Below, one piece after another: positions 15,446-25,402 of a DNA stretch of 64,000 bases. How positions within the stretch are numbered: position 1 is the first letter of the stretch; every line of letters begins with the position of its first letter. The notes under the pieces are model-generated. The model made no database searches and was not told where the DNA came from. It was given only the letters and a program-made list of their open reading frames with translations. The DNA is from Nonomuraea jiangxiensis (GTDB lineage: Bacteria > Actinomycetota > Actinomycetes > Streptosporangiales > Streptosporangiaceae). The stretch covers positions 1-64,000 of the forward strand of contig NZ_FNDJ01000001.1 in the NCBI RefSeq assembly GCF_900099965.1, given 5' to 3'. The position numbers were made by a program, and so were the translations under genes.

Positions 15446-17879
15446 CCGCGCGCAGGGCGGCCGACGCCTTGATCACCAGCAGGGCCACGTCGTCCTGCGA
15501 CGGCTCGGCGGCGAACGACTCGACCGCGTGGCGCACCCGTTCGGCCACCGCGTGGGCGCTCAGCCCCGCGCAGCCGGACAGCAGCGTCGACAGCCCGTCG
15601 CCGTCGTCGAGCAGCCGGCCGCCGTTGCGCCGCTCGGTCACGCCGTCGGTGACGCACAGCAGCAACTCCTCCGGCGCCAGCTCGAACTGCTCGACGTAGA
15701 ACCTGGCGCCGGAGTCCACCCCCAGCAGCAGCTGCGGGCTGGCCACCGGCTCGACCAGTCCGTTCGCCCGCAGCAGCAGGGGCGGGGGATGACCGGCAGA
15801 GGCGATCGTGCACAGCGCGCCGCCCTGCGGCAGCGGGGTCAGCTCACCGCACAGCAGGCTCAGGAACCTGCCCTCCTCGTCCTCCTCCAGCAGCGCCTGG
15901 TTGAGCCGGTCGAAGATGTCGGCCACCGTGTAACGCTCCTTGGCCAGCAGGCGTACGGCGTGCCGGGCCAGCCCGGTGATCGCGGCCGCCTCCGGCCCGC
16001 TGCCGCACACGTCGCCCAGCGCGAAGCACCAGTGGTCGGCCACCGTGAACAGGTCGTAGAAGTCGCCGCCGACGTCCGCGCCCTCCTCGGCGGGCTCGTA
16101 GACCACCGCGGACTCCAGGCCGGGCATGGGCGCCACCCGCATCGGCAGCAGACTGCGTTGCAGCACCCGCGACGTGGTCGCCTGCTTGGCGTACAGCATG
16201 GCCGTGTGCAGGTGGAGCGCCACCAGGCGGCACAGGTCCGACAGCAGGTCGGCCAGCTCCAGCGGCAGCGTCGGCTCGGCCCGGCCGATCACCAGCGCGC
16301 CGTGCGACCTGCCCTGCGTGACCAGCGGGAACGACAGCACGGTCTCGGGGCCGACGGGCCAGCTCGCCTCGTTGAGCGTCGCGCGTGGGATGGTGGGCAG
16401 CGACTTGCGCAGGGTGGCGTTGTGCCGCTCCTCGCGGTGCCAGACGTGGGCCAGCCTGGTCATCCCGGTCAGGTCGGTCAGGTAGACGGCCGCCCAGGTC
16501 GCGATCTTGGGCACCACGAGCTGCGCGGTCAGCGCCGCGATGAGCTCCTCGTCGTGCACGCCGGCCAGCAGCTCGCCCGCCTCGGCCAGGAACGACAGCC
16601 GGCCGCGGTGCGCCCTGTCCTGCTCGGCCAGCCGCTCGCGCTGCACGGGCATGGCCACCTGGTCGGCGATGTGCTGCAGGCTGACCGTCAGCTCCTCGTC
16701 GAAGAGGCCGGGCTGCGCGGCCGTCACCACGAGATAGCCGGTCACCTCGCCGGTCACCAGCAGCGGCGCGCACGCCAGCGACCGGGCCCGCAACTGCTGG
16801 GCCAGCTCGACGTCGCGGGCGAGCAGGTCCTCGATCATCGTCGGCGTCGTGGCGTCGGCGCCGAACACGCCCGTGGCCAGCACTCCCACCAGCCCCGCCG
16901 TCGCGCCCGCGCCCGCCGCCACGCCGAACCGGTTGCCGCCGTCGGCGGCCAGCAGCACGTACGCGGCGTCGCCGCCGCTGGACACCTGCACCATCTGGGC
17001 GATCGTGCCGAGCAGCTCGGCGAAGGGCATCTCCTGGTCGAGCAGGTCCTTGACGCGCCGGCCCGCCTCCCTGCGCAGCGGCACGGGCGGCGGCGTGAGG
17101 ACGTAGCGGTGCTCGTTGCCCACCACCATCCAGATCAGCCGGCGTTCCTGGAGGCGTCCCTTGGTGCGCAGGTGGGAGACGTAGACGGGGACCAGCCGGC
17201 CGTCGACGTGCCGCATGCGGGCCTCGCCCCGCCAGCGGCCCAGGCCGAGCGTGTCGGCGAACGACAGCGCGTACGGGCCGTGGCCGCGCCAGGCCACGAT
17301 GCGCTCCAGCTCCGTCCCGACGACCTGCTCGGGCCGCCAGCCGAGCAGGTGCTCCGCCTCGGAGTTCCACGACCGCACCACCCCGTCCCGGTCGCAGACC
17401 ACGACGCCGACGTGCAGCGAGTCGGCGAGCTTGGCCGGGACGGGCGGGGGCGGCGCCTCCACCGGTTCGCAGCCGTCCGCCAGCTCCATGCGCACCCACA
17501 CGCGCTTGGCGGTCTTGGTGTAGGTGACGCCCCAGGCGTCGGCCAACAGGCCCGCCAGCGCGAGCCCGCGCCCCGAGGTGCGCAGCGTGTCCGTCGGCAT
17601 GCCCTCCTCCGCCAGGATCGTCCTGGTGGGATGGTGATCGTCGACCTCGATCTCCAGCTTGGCCGGGTCGGCGTCCACGTCCAGCCGGCAGGTCAGCTCG
17701 ATGCCGGTGCCCGCGTGCACGACGGCGTTGGTCACGAGCTCGCTGGCCAGCAGGACGGCGTCCTCCGCCAGGTGGTTCAGGCGCCATTCGCCCAGCACCT
17801 GGCGGACGAACTTGCGCGCGTGCGCCGGCGCGTGGGGTGTGCCGTCGAAGGCCGTGCTCGACACCCGGGTCGTGTCCAC
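15438..17879 (-). CDS. Multidomain SpoIIE-type serine phosphatase with anti-sigma-like ATPase, PAS and GAF domains
   Basis: An 813-residue cytoplasmic signalling protein. Residues about 15-135 are an RsbW-like HATPase (ELVTNAVVHAGTG, then GRGLALAGLLADAWGV). Residues about 148-260 are a PAS domain (VVVCDRDGVVRSWNSEAEHLLGW), about 285-560 carry one or two GAF domains, and about 585-805 are the PP2C/SpoIIE phosphatase with the metal-binding DVGGDFYD, GDVCGSGPEAA and late DDVALLV motifs. Such proteins dephosphorylate anti-anti-sigma factors in partner-switching cascades; no partner gene is nearby. A striking 30-bp palindrome lies 31 bp upstream. Confidence 0.92.
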   Translation of the reverse strand: MDTTRVSSTAFDGTPHAPAHARKFVRQVLGEWRLNHLAEDAVLLASELVTNAVVHAGTGIELTCRLDVDADPAKLEIEVDDHHPTRTILAEEGMPTDTLRTSGRGLALAGLLADAWGVTYTKTAKRVWVRMELADGCEPVEAPPPPVPAKLADSLHVGVVVCDRDGVVRSWNSEAEHLLGWRPEQVVGTELERIVAWRGHGPYALSFADTLGLGRWRGEARMRHVDGRLVPVYVSHLRTKGRLQERRLIWMVVGNEHRYVLTPPPVPLRREAGRRVKDLLDQEMPFAELLGTIAQMVQVSSGGDAAYVLLAADGGNRFGVAAGAGATAGLVGVLATGVFGADATTPTMIEDLLARDVELAQQLRARSLACAPLLVTGEVTGYLVVTAAQPGLFDEELTVSLQHIADQVAMPVQRERLAEQDRAHRGRLSFLAEAGELLAGVHDEELIAALTAQLVVPKIATWAAVYLTDLTGMTRLAHVWHREERHNATLRKSLPTIPRATLNEASWPVGPETVLSFPLVTQGRSHGALVIGRAEPTLPLELADLLSDLCRLVALHLHTAMLYAKQATTSRVLQRSLLPMRVAPMPGLESAVVYEPAEEGADVGGDFYDLFTVADHWCFALGDVCGSGPEAAAITGLARHAVRLLAKERYTVADIFDRLNQALLEEDEEGRFLSLLCGELTPLPQGGALCTIASAGHPPPLLLRANGLVEPVASPQLLLGVDSGARFYVEQFELAPEELLLCVTDGVTERRNGGRLLDDGDGLSTLLSGCAGLSAHAVAERVRHAVESFAAEPSQDDVALLVIKASAALRAVR

Positions 17880-17909
17880 TTCTGCGTCCTAGAACATCAC
17901 TCGATGTGG

Positions 17910-17939
17910 CAGTTCGGTCACTCCAGAGTGACAGAACTG
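17910..17939. promoter_or_regulatory. 30-bp near-perfect palindrome upstream of the SpoIIE phosphatase gene
   Basis: Left arm CAGTTCGGTCACTC, a CA centre, right arm GAGTGACAGAACTG: 13 of 14 positions are complementary. It lies where a promoter operator would be. The TCACTC...GAGTGA core resembles the BldD-type box of actinomycetes but is one base longer at the centre, so another dimeric regulator is equally possible. Confidence 0.75.
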
Positions 17940-18038
17940 CGCCGTTGATACCTCCGGTTGTGAAGAAGGCAGAGGAACTTCCGCGCACCTAGGTGGCACA
18001 CGAGGTGAACGGGCGCGGCGGGGCGACCACGGCCCGGG

Positions 18039-18704
18039 TCAGGGGAGGAGGGCGGTGCGGAGGCGATCGGCGTGGGCGCGGGTGAGGCCGTTGGCCAGCA
18101 GGAGCCGCTCGGCGCCGCCCTGCGTGGCCAGCGCCGCCAGGAAGGTGCGCATGGCGCTCTCCGGCGCCTCCAGCAGCGTGGGCGGCATGCCGGGCGAGGC
18201 CATCAGGTCGAGCATGGCCAGCACGTCGGGCAGTTCCTTGGCGGTGAGCGCGTAGTCGCGCACGATCGCCTCGTGGTCCACGCCCAGCAGGTCCAGGATC
18301 AGGGCCACGACGATGCCGGTGCGGTCCTTGCCCGCGGCGCAGTGGATGAGCGCGGGCAGCCCGTCGGCGATCTCCGCGATGACCCCGGCGAACCAGGCCG
18401 TCCGCTGCTGGAGGATTCCCACGTACAGGTCGCCCAGGTCCAGGTCCGGCGGCAGGGCCGCGAGCTGGGCGGGGGAGGAGGTGGAGCCGGCGCCGAGCGG
18501 CGCGTGCCGCACGGCCCCGCCCAGGGCGAGCGCCCAGTCGCCGGGGGCGCGCTCGTCGTCGCCGCGCAGGTCGGCGATCAGCCGCAGGCTCGCGACCAGC
18601 TCGGCGTCCGCCTGGGTGAGGGTGTGCGGTTGCGCGGAGCGGTAGAGAACGCCGGGGCGCAGCGCGGTCTCCGCCGCGACGTCCCTGAGGTTCAGGAGAG
18701 GCAT
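18039..18704 (-). CDS. Tyrosine-specific protein phosphatase (PtpB-like)
   Basis: A 221-residue phosphatase with the catalytic loop HCAAGKDRTG near residues 120-129 (the CX5R signature), preceded by an IADLRGDDE segment seen in bacterial MptpB-like and triple-specificity phosphatases. The start MPLLNLRDVA at 18704 fits family N-termini; an in-frame start 150 bases upstream would extend into the ftsK promoter region. No strong ribosome binding site precedes this ATG, so a leaderless message is possible. It is cytoplasmic or secreted by a non-classical route; the substrate is unknown. A 160-bp gap separates it from the SpoIIE gene. Confidence 0.85.
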   Translation of the reverse strand: MPLLNLRDVAAETALRPGVLYRSAQPHTLTQADAELVASLRLIADLRGDDERAPGDWALALGGAVRHAPLGAGSTSSPAQLAALPPDLDLGDLYVGILQQRTAWFAGVIAEIADGLPALIHCAAGKDRTGIVVALILDLLGVDHEAIVRDYALTAKELPDVLAMLDLMASPGMPPTLLEAPESAMRTFLAALATQGGAERLLLANGLTRAHADRLRTALLP

Positions 18705-18889
18705 AGGACATGTATACGAACGACCTGTGAGGCGAAATAGGGCCTTTATCTGGACACCGGATGAACCTCTCATCACCTTTGAGGGGGCCATGTCCTCAGA
18801 ACGTCCGCCGAACCTTTTGTGGAGGTCATGTCCTCCGCGACGGCGAGCCTCCACGCGTTCAGCGGTGTCTCCGACGTACCTTTGGCATC

Positions 18890-21397
18890 ATGGCCACCCG
18901 TACGCCGAAAAGCGCATCGAAGGGGCCGGCGAAGCGGTCGACCTCGCCTCGTTCGACCCCTGCCAAGCGCGCTACCGCGTCGGCGGGGCGCTCCCGGGCG
19001 AAGGGGACCGCTTCCGGCCGTAAGCCCTCGATGACCCACCATGATCCCATCACCTGGGTGTTCACGATGATCGGCAAGCTGATCGTCGGCCTGTGGATGT
19101 TGCTCGCCAACGGCATCGGCAGCACAGCCCGCGCCCTGGGCAAGAACGCCCGCGAGCTCGATCCCGCGCACCGGCGCGACGGGGTCGGCCTGACGGTGCT
19201 GGCGGGCGCGATCGTGCTCGCCGCCATGACGTGGCGCGACTCCGCCGGCGCGGTGGCGGGCGTGGTCAACGCGGCCGTGCACGGCGTGTTCGGCTCGCTG
19301 GCCTGGGCGCTGCCGCTGCTGCTGGGCCTGCTGGCCTGGCGCTACCTGCGCCACCCCGACCAGAACGCCGACACCGGCCGCATGGTGATCGGCTGGGTCG
19401 CGCTGCTGGTGGGCGTGCTCGGTGTCATCCACGTGGCCAACGGCACCCCCTACCCGGCCGGCGAGGGCCAGGGCATGGACAAGGTGTCGCAGGCCGGAGG
19501 CATGATCGGGTTCCTCGTGTCGGCGCCGCCGATGAGCATCCTGCCCTCGTGGGTCACGATCCCGCTGCTGCTGATCCTGTCCGGGTTCGGGGTGCTGGTG
19601 ATCACCGCCACCCCGGTGCACCGCATCCCCGAGCGGCTGTCCGAGCTCAAGCACCTGCTGTTCGAGCGGCACGCCGAGCCGGACCCGCGCGAGCCGGCGA
19701 AAAGGCGGGTCAGGGGGGCCAAGAAGCCCGCCGCGGAGGGCGGCGACCTGGTCAAGCCCTATGACACGCCGGTGATCTCCGAGAAGGACAAGCGGGCCGA
19801 CCACTCGCCGGAGATCGTCCCCGGGCTGACGGAGGAGGAAGAACCGCCCGCTCCCGAGGCTGAGCGCAAGCCTGAGCCCCCGCAGCCGACGCCCGCGCCC
19901 CGGAAGGTGGAGCAGCTCGTCCTGTCGCCGCAGGCGGGACCGTACAGCCTGCCGGACCTGCAGTTCCTCAAGCCGGGCACCGCGCCCAAGCCGCAGACCA
20001 AGGCCAACACCACCGTGGTCAACGCGCTGACCAGCGTGCTGGAGCAGTTCACCATCGACGCGCAGGTGATCGGGTTCACCCGGGGGCCGACGGTCACCCG
20101 CTACGAGATCGAGCTGGGGCCCGCGGTCAAGGTGGAGAAGGTCACGGCGCTCACGAAGAACATCGCGTACGCCGTCAAATCCGCAGATGTCAGGATCCTG
20201 TCGCCGATCCCCGGCAAGTCGGCGATCGGGGTGGAGATCCCGAACGCGGACAAGGACCTCGTGGCGCTCGGCGACGTGCTGCGGGCCCAGGTGGCGCAGG
20301 CCGACCACCACCCGATGATCGTGGGCCTGGGCAAGGACGTCGAGGGCCGCACCATCGTCGCGAACCTCGCCAAGATGCCCCACCTGCTCATCGCGGGCGC
20401 CACGGGCGCCGGTAAGTCGGTCTGCGTCAACGGACTGATCACCAGCATCCTGATGCGGGCCACGCCGGACGAGGTGCGGATGGTGCTGGTGGACCCCAAG
20501 CGGGTCGAGCTCAGCGTGTACGAGGGCATCCCCCACCTGATCACCCCGATCATCACGAACCCGAAGAAGGCCGCCGAGGCCCTGGAATGGGTCGTGGGGG
20601 AGATGGACCGGCGCTACGACGACCTGGCGGCGTCGGGGTTCCGGCACGTGGACGAGTTCAACAAGGCCGTGCGGGCGGGCAAGCTGCAGCCGCCCCCTGG
20701 CAGCGAGCGGGTCTACCAGCCCTACCCGTACCTGCTGGTGATCGTGGACGAGCTGGCCGACCTGATGATGGTGGCCCCGCGCGACGTCGAGGACTCGATC
20801 GTGCGCATCACGCAGCTGGCCCGCGCGGCGGGGATCCACCTGGTGATCGCCACCCAGCGTCCCAGCGTGGACGTGGTCACCGGTCTGATCAAGGCGAACG
20901 TGCCGTCCCGGCTGGCGTTCGCGGTCTCCTCCCTCACCGACTCGCGGGTCATCCTCGACCAGCCGGGCGCCGACAAGCTGGTCGGCCAGGGCGACGCGCT
21001 GTTCCTGCCGATGGGCGCGAGCAAGCCCATCCGGATCCAGAACGCGTTCGTCTCGGAGAAGGAGATCGCCGAGATCGTCGGCCACTGCAAGCAGCAGATG
21101 AAGGTCGAATACCGGGACGACGTGGCGGCGGCGCCGGTCAAGAAGGAGATCGACGAGGACATCGGCGACGATCTCGACCTGCTGATCCAGGCCGCGGAGC
21201 TGATCGTGACCACCCAGTTCGGCTCGACCTCGATGCTCCAGCGCAAACTGCGGGTCGGGTTCGCGAAGGCGGGGCGGCTCATGGACCTGCTCGAAAGCCG
21301 CAATGTCGTGGGCCCCAGCGAAGGTTCCAAGGCGCGCGAAGTGCTGGTGAAACCGGATGATCTGCCGGGATTGCTGGCCGACCTGCGTGGCGAATGA
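18890..21397 (+). CDS. ftsK: DNA translocase FtsK/SpoIIIE
   Basis: An 835-residue membrane-anchored motor that pumps chromosomal DNA at the septum. Residues 1-50 are basic and Ser/Thr-rich. Four hydrophobic segments follow (about 55-260), then a charged Pro/Glu linker, then the motor: alpha/beta domain, Walker A AGATGAGKSVCVNG, Walker B LLVIVDELADLMMV, and a C-terminal gamma winged helix (QFGSTSMLQRKLRVGFAKAG) that reads KOPS-like polarity sequences. The start MATRTPKSASKG is chosen because upstream codons lie in non-conserved sequence. It heads the conserved series rodZ-like gene, rimO, pgsA, cinA, clgR. Confidence 0.95.
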   Translation: MATRTPKSASKGPAKRSTSPRSTPAKRATASAGRSRAKGTASGRKPSMTHHDPITWVFTMIGKLIVGLWMLLANGIGSTARALGKNARELDPAHRRDGVGLTVLAGAIVLAAMTWRDSAGAVAGVVNAAVHGVFGSLAWALPLLLGLLAWRYLRHPDQNADTGRMVIGWVALLVGVLGVIHVANGTPYPAGEGQGMDKVSQAGGMIGFLVSAPPMSILPSWVTIPLLLILSGFGVLVITATPVHRIPERLSELKHLLFERHAEPDPREPAKRRVRGAKKPAAEGGDLVKPYDTPVISEKDKRADHSPEIVPGLTEEEEPPAPEAERKPEPPQPTPAPRKVEQLVLSPQAGPYSLPDLQFLKPGTAPKPQTKANTTVVNALTSVLEQFTIDAQVIGFTRGPTVTRYEIELGPAVKVEKVTALTKNIAYAVKSADVRILSPIPGKSAIGVEIPNADKDLVALGDVLRAQVAQADHHPMIVGLGKDVEGRTIVANLAKMPHLLIAGATGAGKSVCVNGLITSILMRATPDEVRMVLVDPKRVELSVYEGIPHLITPIITNPKKAAEALEWVVGEMDRRYDDLAASGFRHVDEFNKAVRAGKLQPPPGSERVYQPYPYLLVIVDELADLMMVAPRDVEDSIVRITQLARAAGIHLVIATQRPSVDVVTGLIKANVPSRLAFAVSSLTDSRVILDQPGADKLVGQGDALFLPMGASKPIRIQNAFVSEKEIAEIVGHCKQQMKVEYRDDVAAAPVKKEIDEDIGDDLDLLIQAAELIVTTQFGSTSMLQRKLRVGFAKAGRLMDLLESRNVVGPSEGSKAREVLVKPDDLPGLLADLRGE

Positions 21398-21474
21398 CCC
21401 CAATGCGTGATCGCACGGCGGTTACTGGTTGAATATGAACCACTACGCAACGTCGTGCTGGGGAGGCGTTCGCT

Positions 21475-22230
21475 GTGCAGGAGCAGAGCATCGGATCCAT
21501 GCTGGCCGCGGCCAGACAGTCCGCCGGACTGTCGGTCCCGCAGGTCAGCGCGGCCACAAGGGTCCGCGAGACGATCATCCATCGCATGGAACAGGATGAC
21601 TACGGTCAATGCGGTGGCCTTTTCTATGCCAGGGGCCATGTCAGATCCGTGGCCAAGGCCGTGGGCCTCGATCCCGAGGCCATGGTTCACCTATTCGACC
21701 AGCAGCACGGCGGGGCGCCGGTGCCGGTCAGGGCGGCGGCCGTGTTCCAGGCCGACCGGACGATCAACCTGCCGCAGCGGCGGGGGACCAACTGGACGAT
21801 GGCGCTGGGGGTGGCGCTGGCGATCGTCGTGGTCTTCGGCATGATGCGGGTGCTGGGGGACGCGAGCGACCAGGCGAAGACCGGTGACGGGCGAGTGGCC
21901 TCCGCCCGTCCCGTGGTGCCGCCCAACACGCCGATCACCGAGTCGCCGCAGCCGGCGGCGACGGCGGAGAAGGGCATGGTGACCCTGCAGATCAGGGGGA
22001 AGCGGACGTCGTACGTCAACGTGCGCGACGCCGAGGGGCGCAAGCTCTTCGCCGGGACTCTCGAGGCCGGAAAGACTTCGACGTGGCAGGCCGCGGAGAA
22101 GGTGCACGTGCTCCTGGCCGACGCCTCGGCCGTGTCACTGCAGGTCAACGGCAAGAAGGTGCGGGGACTCGGCGGTCGCGGGGAGATGGTGCAGCGCTCG
22201 TTCGGGCCGCCCAAACCGAAGTCACGGTAG
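21475..22230 (+). CDS. RodZ-like helix-turn-helix membrane protein
   Basis: A 251-residue protein with GTG start behind GGGGAGG. Residues 6-70 form an Xre-like helix-turn-helix ([20 protein letters not shown]), one transmembrane helix spans about residues 104-123 ([18 protein letters not shown]), and the exported part (about 160-250) is a DUF4115/RodZ C-terminal domain. RodZ links cytoskeletal shape determination to the envelope in rods; in actinomycetes the homologue sits next to ftsK and its role is less defined. It is 77 bp downstream of ftsK. Confidence 0.88.
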   Translation: MQEQSIGSMLAAARQSAGLSVPQVSAATRVRETIIHRMEQDDYGQCGGLFYARGHVRSVAKAVGLDPEAMVHLFDQQHGGAPVPVRAAAVFQADRTINLPQRRGTNWTMALGVALAIVVVFGMMRVLGDASDQAKTGDGRVASARPVVPPNTPITESPQPAATAEKGMVTLQIRGKRTSYVNVRDAEGRKLFAGTLEAGKTSTWQAAEKVHVLLADASAVSLQVNGKKVRGLGGRGEMVQRSFGPPKPKSR

Positions 22231-22288
22231 TCACGCGGGTAGCCCGTGCATCGGGTGGTGGCCAACTCCCGATACCGTAGTGTTCACC

Positions 22289-23698
22289 ATGTCATCCCGC
22301 CGAACCGCATCGCTGATCACTCTGGGCTGCGCACGCAACGAGGTCGACTCCGAGGAGCTGGCCGCGCGACTCGAGGCTGCCGGCTGGCAGCTGGGCGACG
22401 ACGACCCCGATGTCGTCGTCGTCAACACGTGTGGCTTCATCGAGTCCGCCAAGAAGGACTCCATCGACACGCTGCTGGCCGCCGCGGACTCCGGCGCGAA
22501 GGTGGTCGCCGCGGGCTGCATGGCCGAGCGCTATGGCAACGAGCTGGCCGACGCGCTGCCCGAGGCGAGCGCCGTCCTGTCCTTCGACGACTACACGGAG
22601 ATCGGCGGCCGCCTCGACGACGTGCTCGAGGGCCGGCCGCTCAAGCCGCACACGCCACGCGACCGCCGTACGCTGCTGCCCATCACGCCGGTGGATCGTG
22701 CCACCGCACCCAAGACGAGCATCCCCGGCCACGGGGACCTGCCGCCCGGCGTGGCGCCGGTCAGCGGGCCCCGGGTGCTGCGCAAACGGCTCGACGAGAG
22801 CCCGGTGGCCGCGCTCAAGCTGGCCTCGGGCTGCGACCGGCGCTGCACCTTCTGCGCCATCCCGGCCTTCCGCGGCGCCTACGTCTCGCGCGACCCCGAG
22901 GAGTTGCTGGCCGAGGCCGACTGGCTGGCCCACCGGGGCGTGCGCGAGCTCGTCCTGGTCAGCGAAAACTCCACCTCCTACGGCAAGGACCTGGGCGACC
23001 TGCGGGCGCTGGAGAAGCTGCTGCCGCGGCTGGCGGCCGTCGAGGGCGTCTCCAGGGTGCGGGTCAGCTACCTGCAGCCGGCCGAGCTGCGCCCCGGGCT
23101 GATCGAGACGATCACCGGCACCGAGGGCGTGGCCTCCTACTTCGACCTGTCGTTCCAGCACGCCAGCGGCACGGTGCTGCGCCGGATGCGCCGCTTCGGC
23201 GACCCCGAGCGCTTCCTGGGCCTGCTGCGGACCGTGCGTGAGCGGGCGCCGGAGGCGGGCGTGCGCTCCAACTTCATCGTGGGCTTCCCCGGCGAGACCG
23301 AGGAGGAGTTCGGCGAGCTGGTCGGGTTCCTGGAGCAGGCCAGGCTCGACGTCGTCGGCGTGTTCGGCTACTCCGACGAGGAGGGCACCGAGGCCGCCGC
23401 GCTGCCGGGCAAGCTGGACCAGGAGGTCGTGGACGAGCGCGTGCGCGTGCTCACCGAGCTGGCGGAGGAGCTGACGGCGCAGCGCGCGGAAGAGCGGATA
23501 GGCACCGAGGTGGACGTGCTGATCGATGAAGACCTGGGCGACGGCGGCTATGAGGGCAGGGCCGCCCACCAGGGTCCCGAGGTCGACGGTTCCGTCACGG
23601 TGCAGGGCATCGGCCTGGTCAGGGGGCAGGTCGTGCGCGCGGTGGTGGTCGACTCCGAAGGGGTCGATCTGATCGCGCGCATCAAGGCCGGTCCATGA
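22289..23698 (+). CDS. rimO: Ribosomal protein S12 methylthiotransferase RimO
   Basis: A radical-SAM enzyme that adds a methylthio group to an Asp of ribosomal protein S12. The N-terminal MTTase domain ([30 protein letters not shown]) supplies one iron-sulfur cluster and the radical-SAM motif [11 protein letters not shown] (CX3CX2C) the second; a TRAM domain ends the protein. ATG at 22289 lacks a good ribosome binding site; a GTG three codons upstream is an alternative, and a leaderless message is possible. It overlaps the pgsA start by 4 bp. Confidence 0.95.
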   Translation: MSSRRTASLITLGCARNEVDSEELAARLEAAGWQLGDDDPDVVVVNTCGFIESAKKDSIDTLLAAADSGAKVVAAGCMAERYGNELADALPEASAVLSFDDYTEIGGRLDDVLEGRPLKPHTPRDRRTLLPITPVDRATAPKTSIPGHGDLPPGVAPVSGPRVLRKRLDESPVAALKLASGCDRRCTFCAIPAFRGAYVSRDPEELLAEADWLAHRGVRELVLVSENSTSYGKDLGDLRALEKLLPRLAAVEGVSRVRVSYLQPAELRPGLIETITGTEGVASYFDLSFQHASGTVLRRMRRFGDPERFLGLLRTVRERAPEAGVRSNFIVGFPGETEEEFGELVGFLEQARLDVVGVFGYSDEEGTEAAALPGKLDQEVVDERVRVLTELAEELTAQRAEERIGTEVDVLIDEDLGDGGYEGRAAHQGPEVDGSVTVQGIGLVRGQVVRAVVVDSEGVDLIARIKAGP

Positions 23699-24267
23699 AG
23701 CGGGACGAGCGCCGGGTGGTCAGCCCGTGGAACATCGCCAACGTGCTCACGGTCCTCCGGTTGGCGCTCGTCCCCTTCTTCGTCGTCTGCCTGTTCCTGC
23801 CGGGCCCGGGGTGGCGGGTGGCCGCGCTGGCGGTGTTCGCCGTGGCCTCGATCACCGATCACCTCGACGGCGAGCTGGCCAGGCGCTACGGCCTCATCAC
23901 CGACTTCGGCAAGATCGCCGACCCGATCGCGGACAAGGCGCTCACCGGCGCGGCGCTGGTGTGCCTGTCGATCCTGGGCGAGCTGCCGTGGTGGGTCACG
24001 GTCGTGATCCTCGGCAGGGAGCTGGGCATCACGGCCCTCAGGTTCGTGCTGCTGCGGCACGCGGTCATCCCGGCCAGCTACGGCGGCAAGGTCAAGACCG
24101 TGCTGCAGATCGCCGCGATCGTGCTCTATCTGCTGCCCTGGGTGCCCGGTCCCGTCCGGTGGGTGGTGATGGGGGCGGCGGTGCTGATCACTGTGGGCAC
24201 CGGTGTCGACTATGTCATCCGGGCGGTCAAGCTCCGCGGCGTCGCCAGGCAGGCGCGGGGGGAGTGA
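23695..24267 (+). CDS. pgsA: CDP-diacylglycerol-glycerol-3-phosphate 3-phosphatidyltransferase
   Basis: A 190-residue integral membrane enzyme making phosphatidylglycerol phosphate. The CDP-alcohol phosphotransferase signature is complete ([18 protein letters not shown] followed by [11 protein letters not shown]), along with several hydrophobic helices. It is translationally coupled to rimO (ATGA) and 3 bp from the next gene. A related CDP-alcohol transferase function cannot be excluded, but this neighbourhood in actinomycetes is that of pgsA. Confidence 0.92.
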   Translation: MKRDERRVVSPWNIANVLTVLRLALVPFFVVCLFLPGPGWRVAALAVFAVASITDHLDGELARRYGLITDFGKIADPIADKALTGAALVCLSILGELPWWVTVVILGRELGITALRFVLLRHAVIPASYGGKVKTVLQIAAIVLYLLPWVPGPVRWVVMGAAVLITVGTGVDYVIRAVKLRGVARQARGE

Positions 24268-24270
24268 TCG

Positions 24271-24762
24271 ATGGTGGACGTGGCCGAGGTGCTGGCGATG
24301 CTGGTGGACCGGTCGGCGACGGTGGCCGTGGCCGAGTCGCTGACCGGGGGGATGATCGGGGCGGCGATCACGGCGGTCTCCGGGTCGTCCAAGGCGTTCC
24401 GGGGCGGGGTGATCTCCTACGCCACCGATCTCAAGCGGGAACTGCTGGGCGTGCCGGGGGAGCTGCTGCGGCGCGAGGGGGCCGTGCACCCCGAGGTGGC
24501 CGCGGCCATGGCCGCCGGGGTGGCGCGGTTGTGCGGGGCGACCTACGGCCTGGCGGTGACGGGGGTGGCCGGCCCTGAGCCGCAGGACGGCAAGCCGGTC
24601 GGCCTCGTCTACGCCGCCGTGTGCGGGCCGGAAGGACGGGTTTGGGCCCGGGAATTGAGCCTTCGAGGGTCGCGCGAACGTATCAGGGTAGAGACGGTGG
24701 ACGAGGCAGTCGATCTACTGTCAGGTGTGCTGAAGGCGAACATAGGGGAACATTCCGGGTGA
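24271..24762 (+). CDS. CinA C-terminal domain protein (nicotinamide-nucleotide amidase type)
   Basis: A 163-residue stand-alone CinA C-terminal domain, as in PncC, which deamidates NMN in pyridine nucleotide salvage. Visible family features are VAVAESLTGGMIGAAIT near residue 18, GGVISYATDLKRELLGV and the AVTGVAGPEPQDGKPVG loop. It starts 3 bp after pgsA. The N-terminal MoCF-like domain of full CinA is absent, as is usual in this actinobacterial cluster. Confidence 0.92.
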   Translation: MVDVAEVLAMLVDRSATVAVAESLTGGMIGAAITAVSGSSKAFRGGVISYATDLKRELLGVPGELLRREGAVHPEVAAAMAAGVARLCGATYGLAVTGVAGPEPQDGKPVGLVYAAVCGPEGRVWARELSLRGSRERIRVETVDEAVDLLSGVLKANIGEHSG

Positions 24763-25045
24763 TTACCGTGTTACGTCCCGAGCGAACATGCGTTGCACGG
24801 TCTGACGCGGTGTCGGTCGATACGGGTACGGTGGAGCTGTGAGTGAGGTCCGTGAGCCAACTGCAAGCACCGATCGCCCGGCAGGCGGGCCTGATGAGTC
24901 ACGCGACGAGACACCAGCGGTGGTTTCGAAGCGGCGGCGCCCCATGATGACGGCGAGGAGTATGTACGAAGCTAAGAAGACCAATGTGCGGCACGATCCG
25001 ATCGCGCGAGGCGTGGTGAAATCCGCGCCGGGGAGGGAGCGACAG
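24728..25045 (+). promoter_or_regulatory. Leader of the clgR gene with two candidate ClgR boxes
   Basis: TGC-N5-GCGAAC (24728-24741, within the end of the cinA gene) and CGT-N5-GCGAAC (24774-24787) each differ by one base from the reverse complement of the GTTCGC-N5-GCG box recalled for ClgR, which is known to autoregulate. The frame is also open from a GTG at 24839, but the codons up to 25046 are not like known ClgR N-termini and are taken as leader. Confidence 0.45.
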
Positions 25046-25402
25046 ATGATTCTGCTGCGTCAGCTGCTCGGTGACGTGCTGAGGCGGTTGCGGGTGCGGC
25101 AGGGACGCACGCTACGTGAGGTGTCCACCCTCGCGCGGGTTTCCCTTGGTTACCTGTCGGAGGTGGAGCGTGGCCAGAAGGAGGCCTCGTCCGAGTTGCT
25201 CGCGTCCATCTGTGGCGCGCTCGGAGTGCCGCTTTCGCAGGTGTTGCGTGAGGTGTCCGACCAGTTCGCGCTGGCGGAGCTTCAGGCTGCCCCCGTGCTC
25301 GCCGACGTGCCGGAGCACGAGCGTCTCCCCCTTTCGGAGACGGTGCCCGGATCGATCTCCGATTCCGTGTTCCCCGAAGTCAAGGACATGGTGGCTGCCT
25401 AA
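25046..25402 (+). CDS. clgR: ClgR-like Xre-family regulator of Clp proteolysis genes
   Basis: A 118-residue helix-turn-helix activator. [20 protein letters not shown] and [20 protein letters not shown] closely match ClgR, which activates clpP and other stress genes in actinomycetes. The start is placed at ATG 25046, preceded by GGGAGGG at good spacing; a GTG at 24839 would add 69 low-complexity residues. The protein ends in Ala-Ala (KDMVAA), like ClgR, which is degraded by ClpP through an Ala-Ala C-terminus. The gene overlaps the convergent nei2 gene by 4 bp. Confidence 0.85.
   Translation: MILLRQLLGDVLRRLRVRQGRTLREVSTLARVSLGYLSEVERGQKEASSELLASICGALGVPLSQVLREVSDQFALAELQAAPVLADVPEHERLPLSETVPGSISDSVFPEVKDMVAA

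Noticed and set aside
17918..17931. Exact BldD box at the SpoIIE promoter palindrome
   Set aside because: The symmetric centre has two bases where the BldD consensus has one, so only a resemblance can be stated.
24839..25045. GTG at 24839 as the start of the ClgR-like protein
   Set aside because: The added 69 residues are low-complexity and unlike ClgR, while ATG 25046 has a strong ribosome binding site and matches the family N-terminus.
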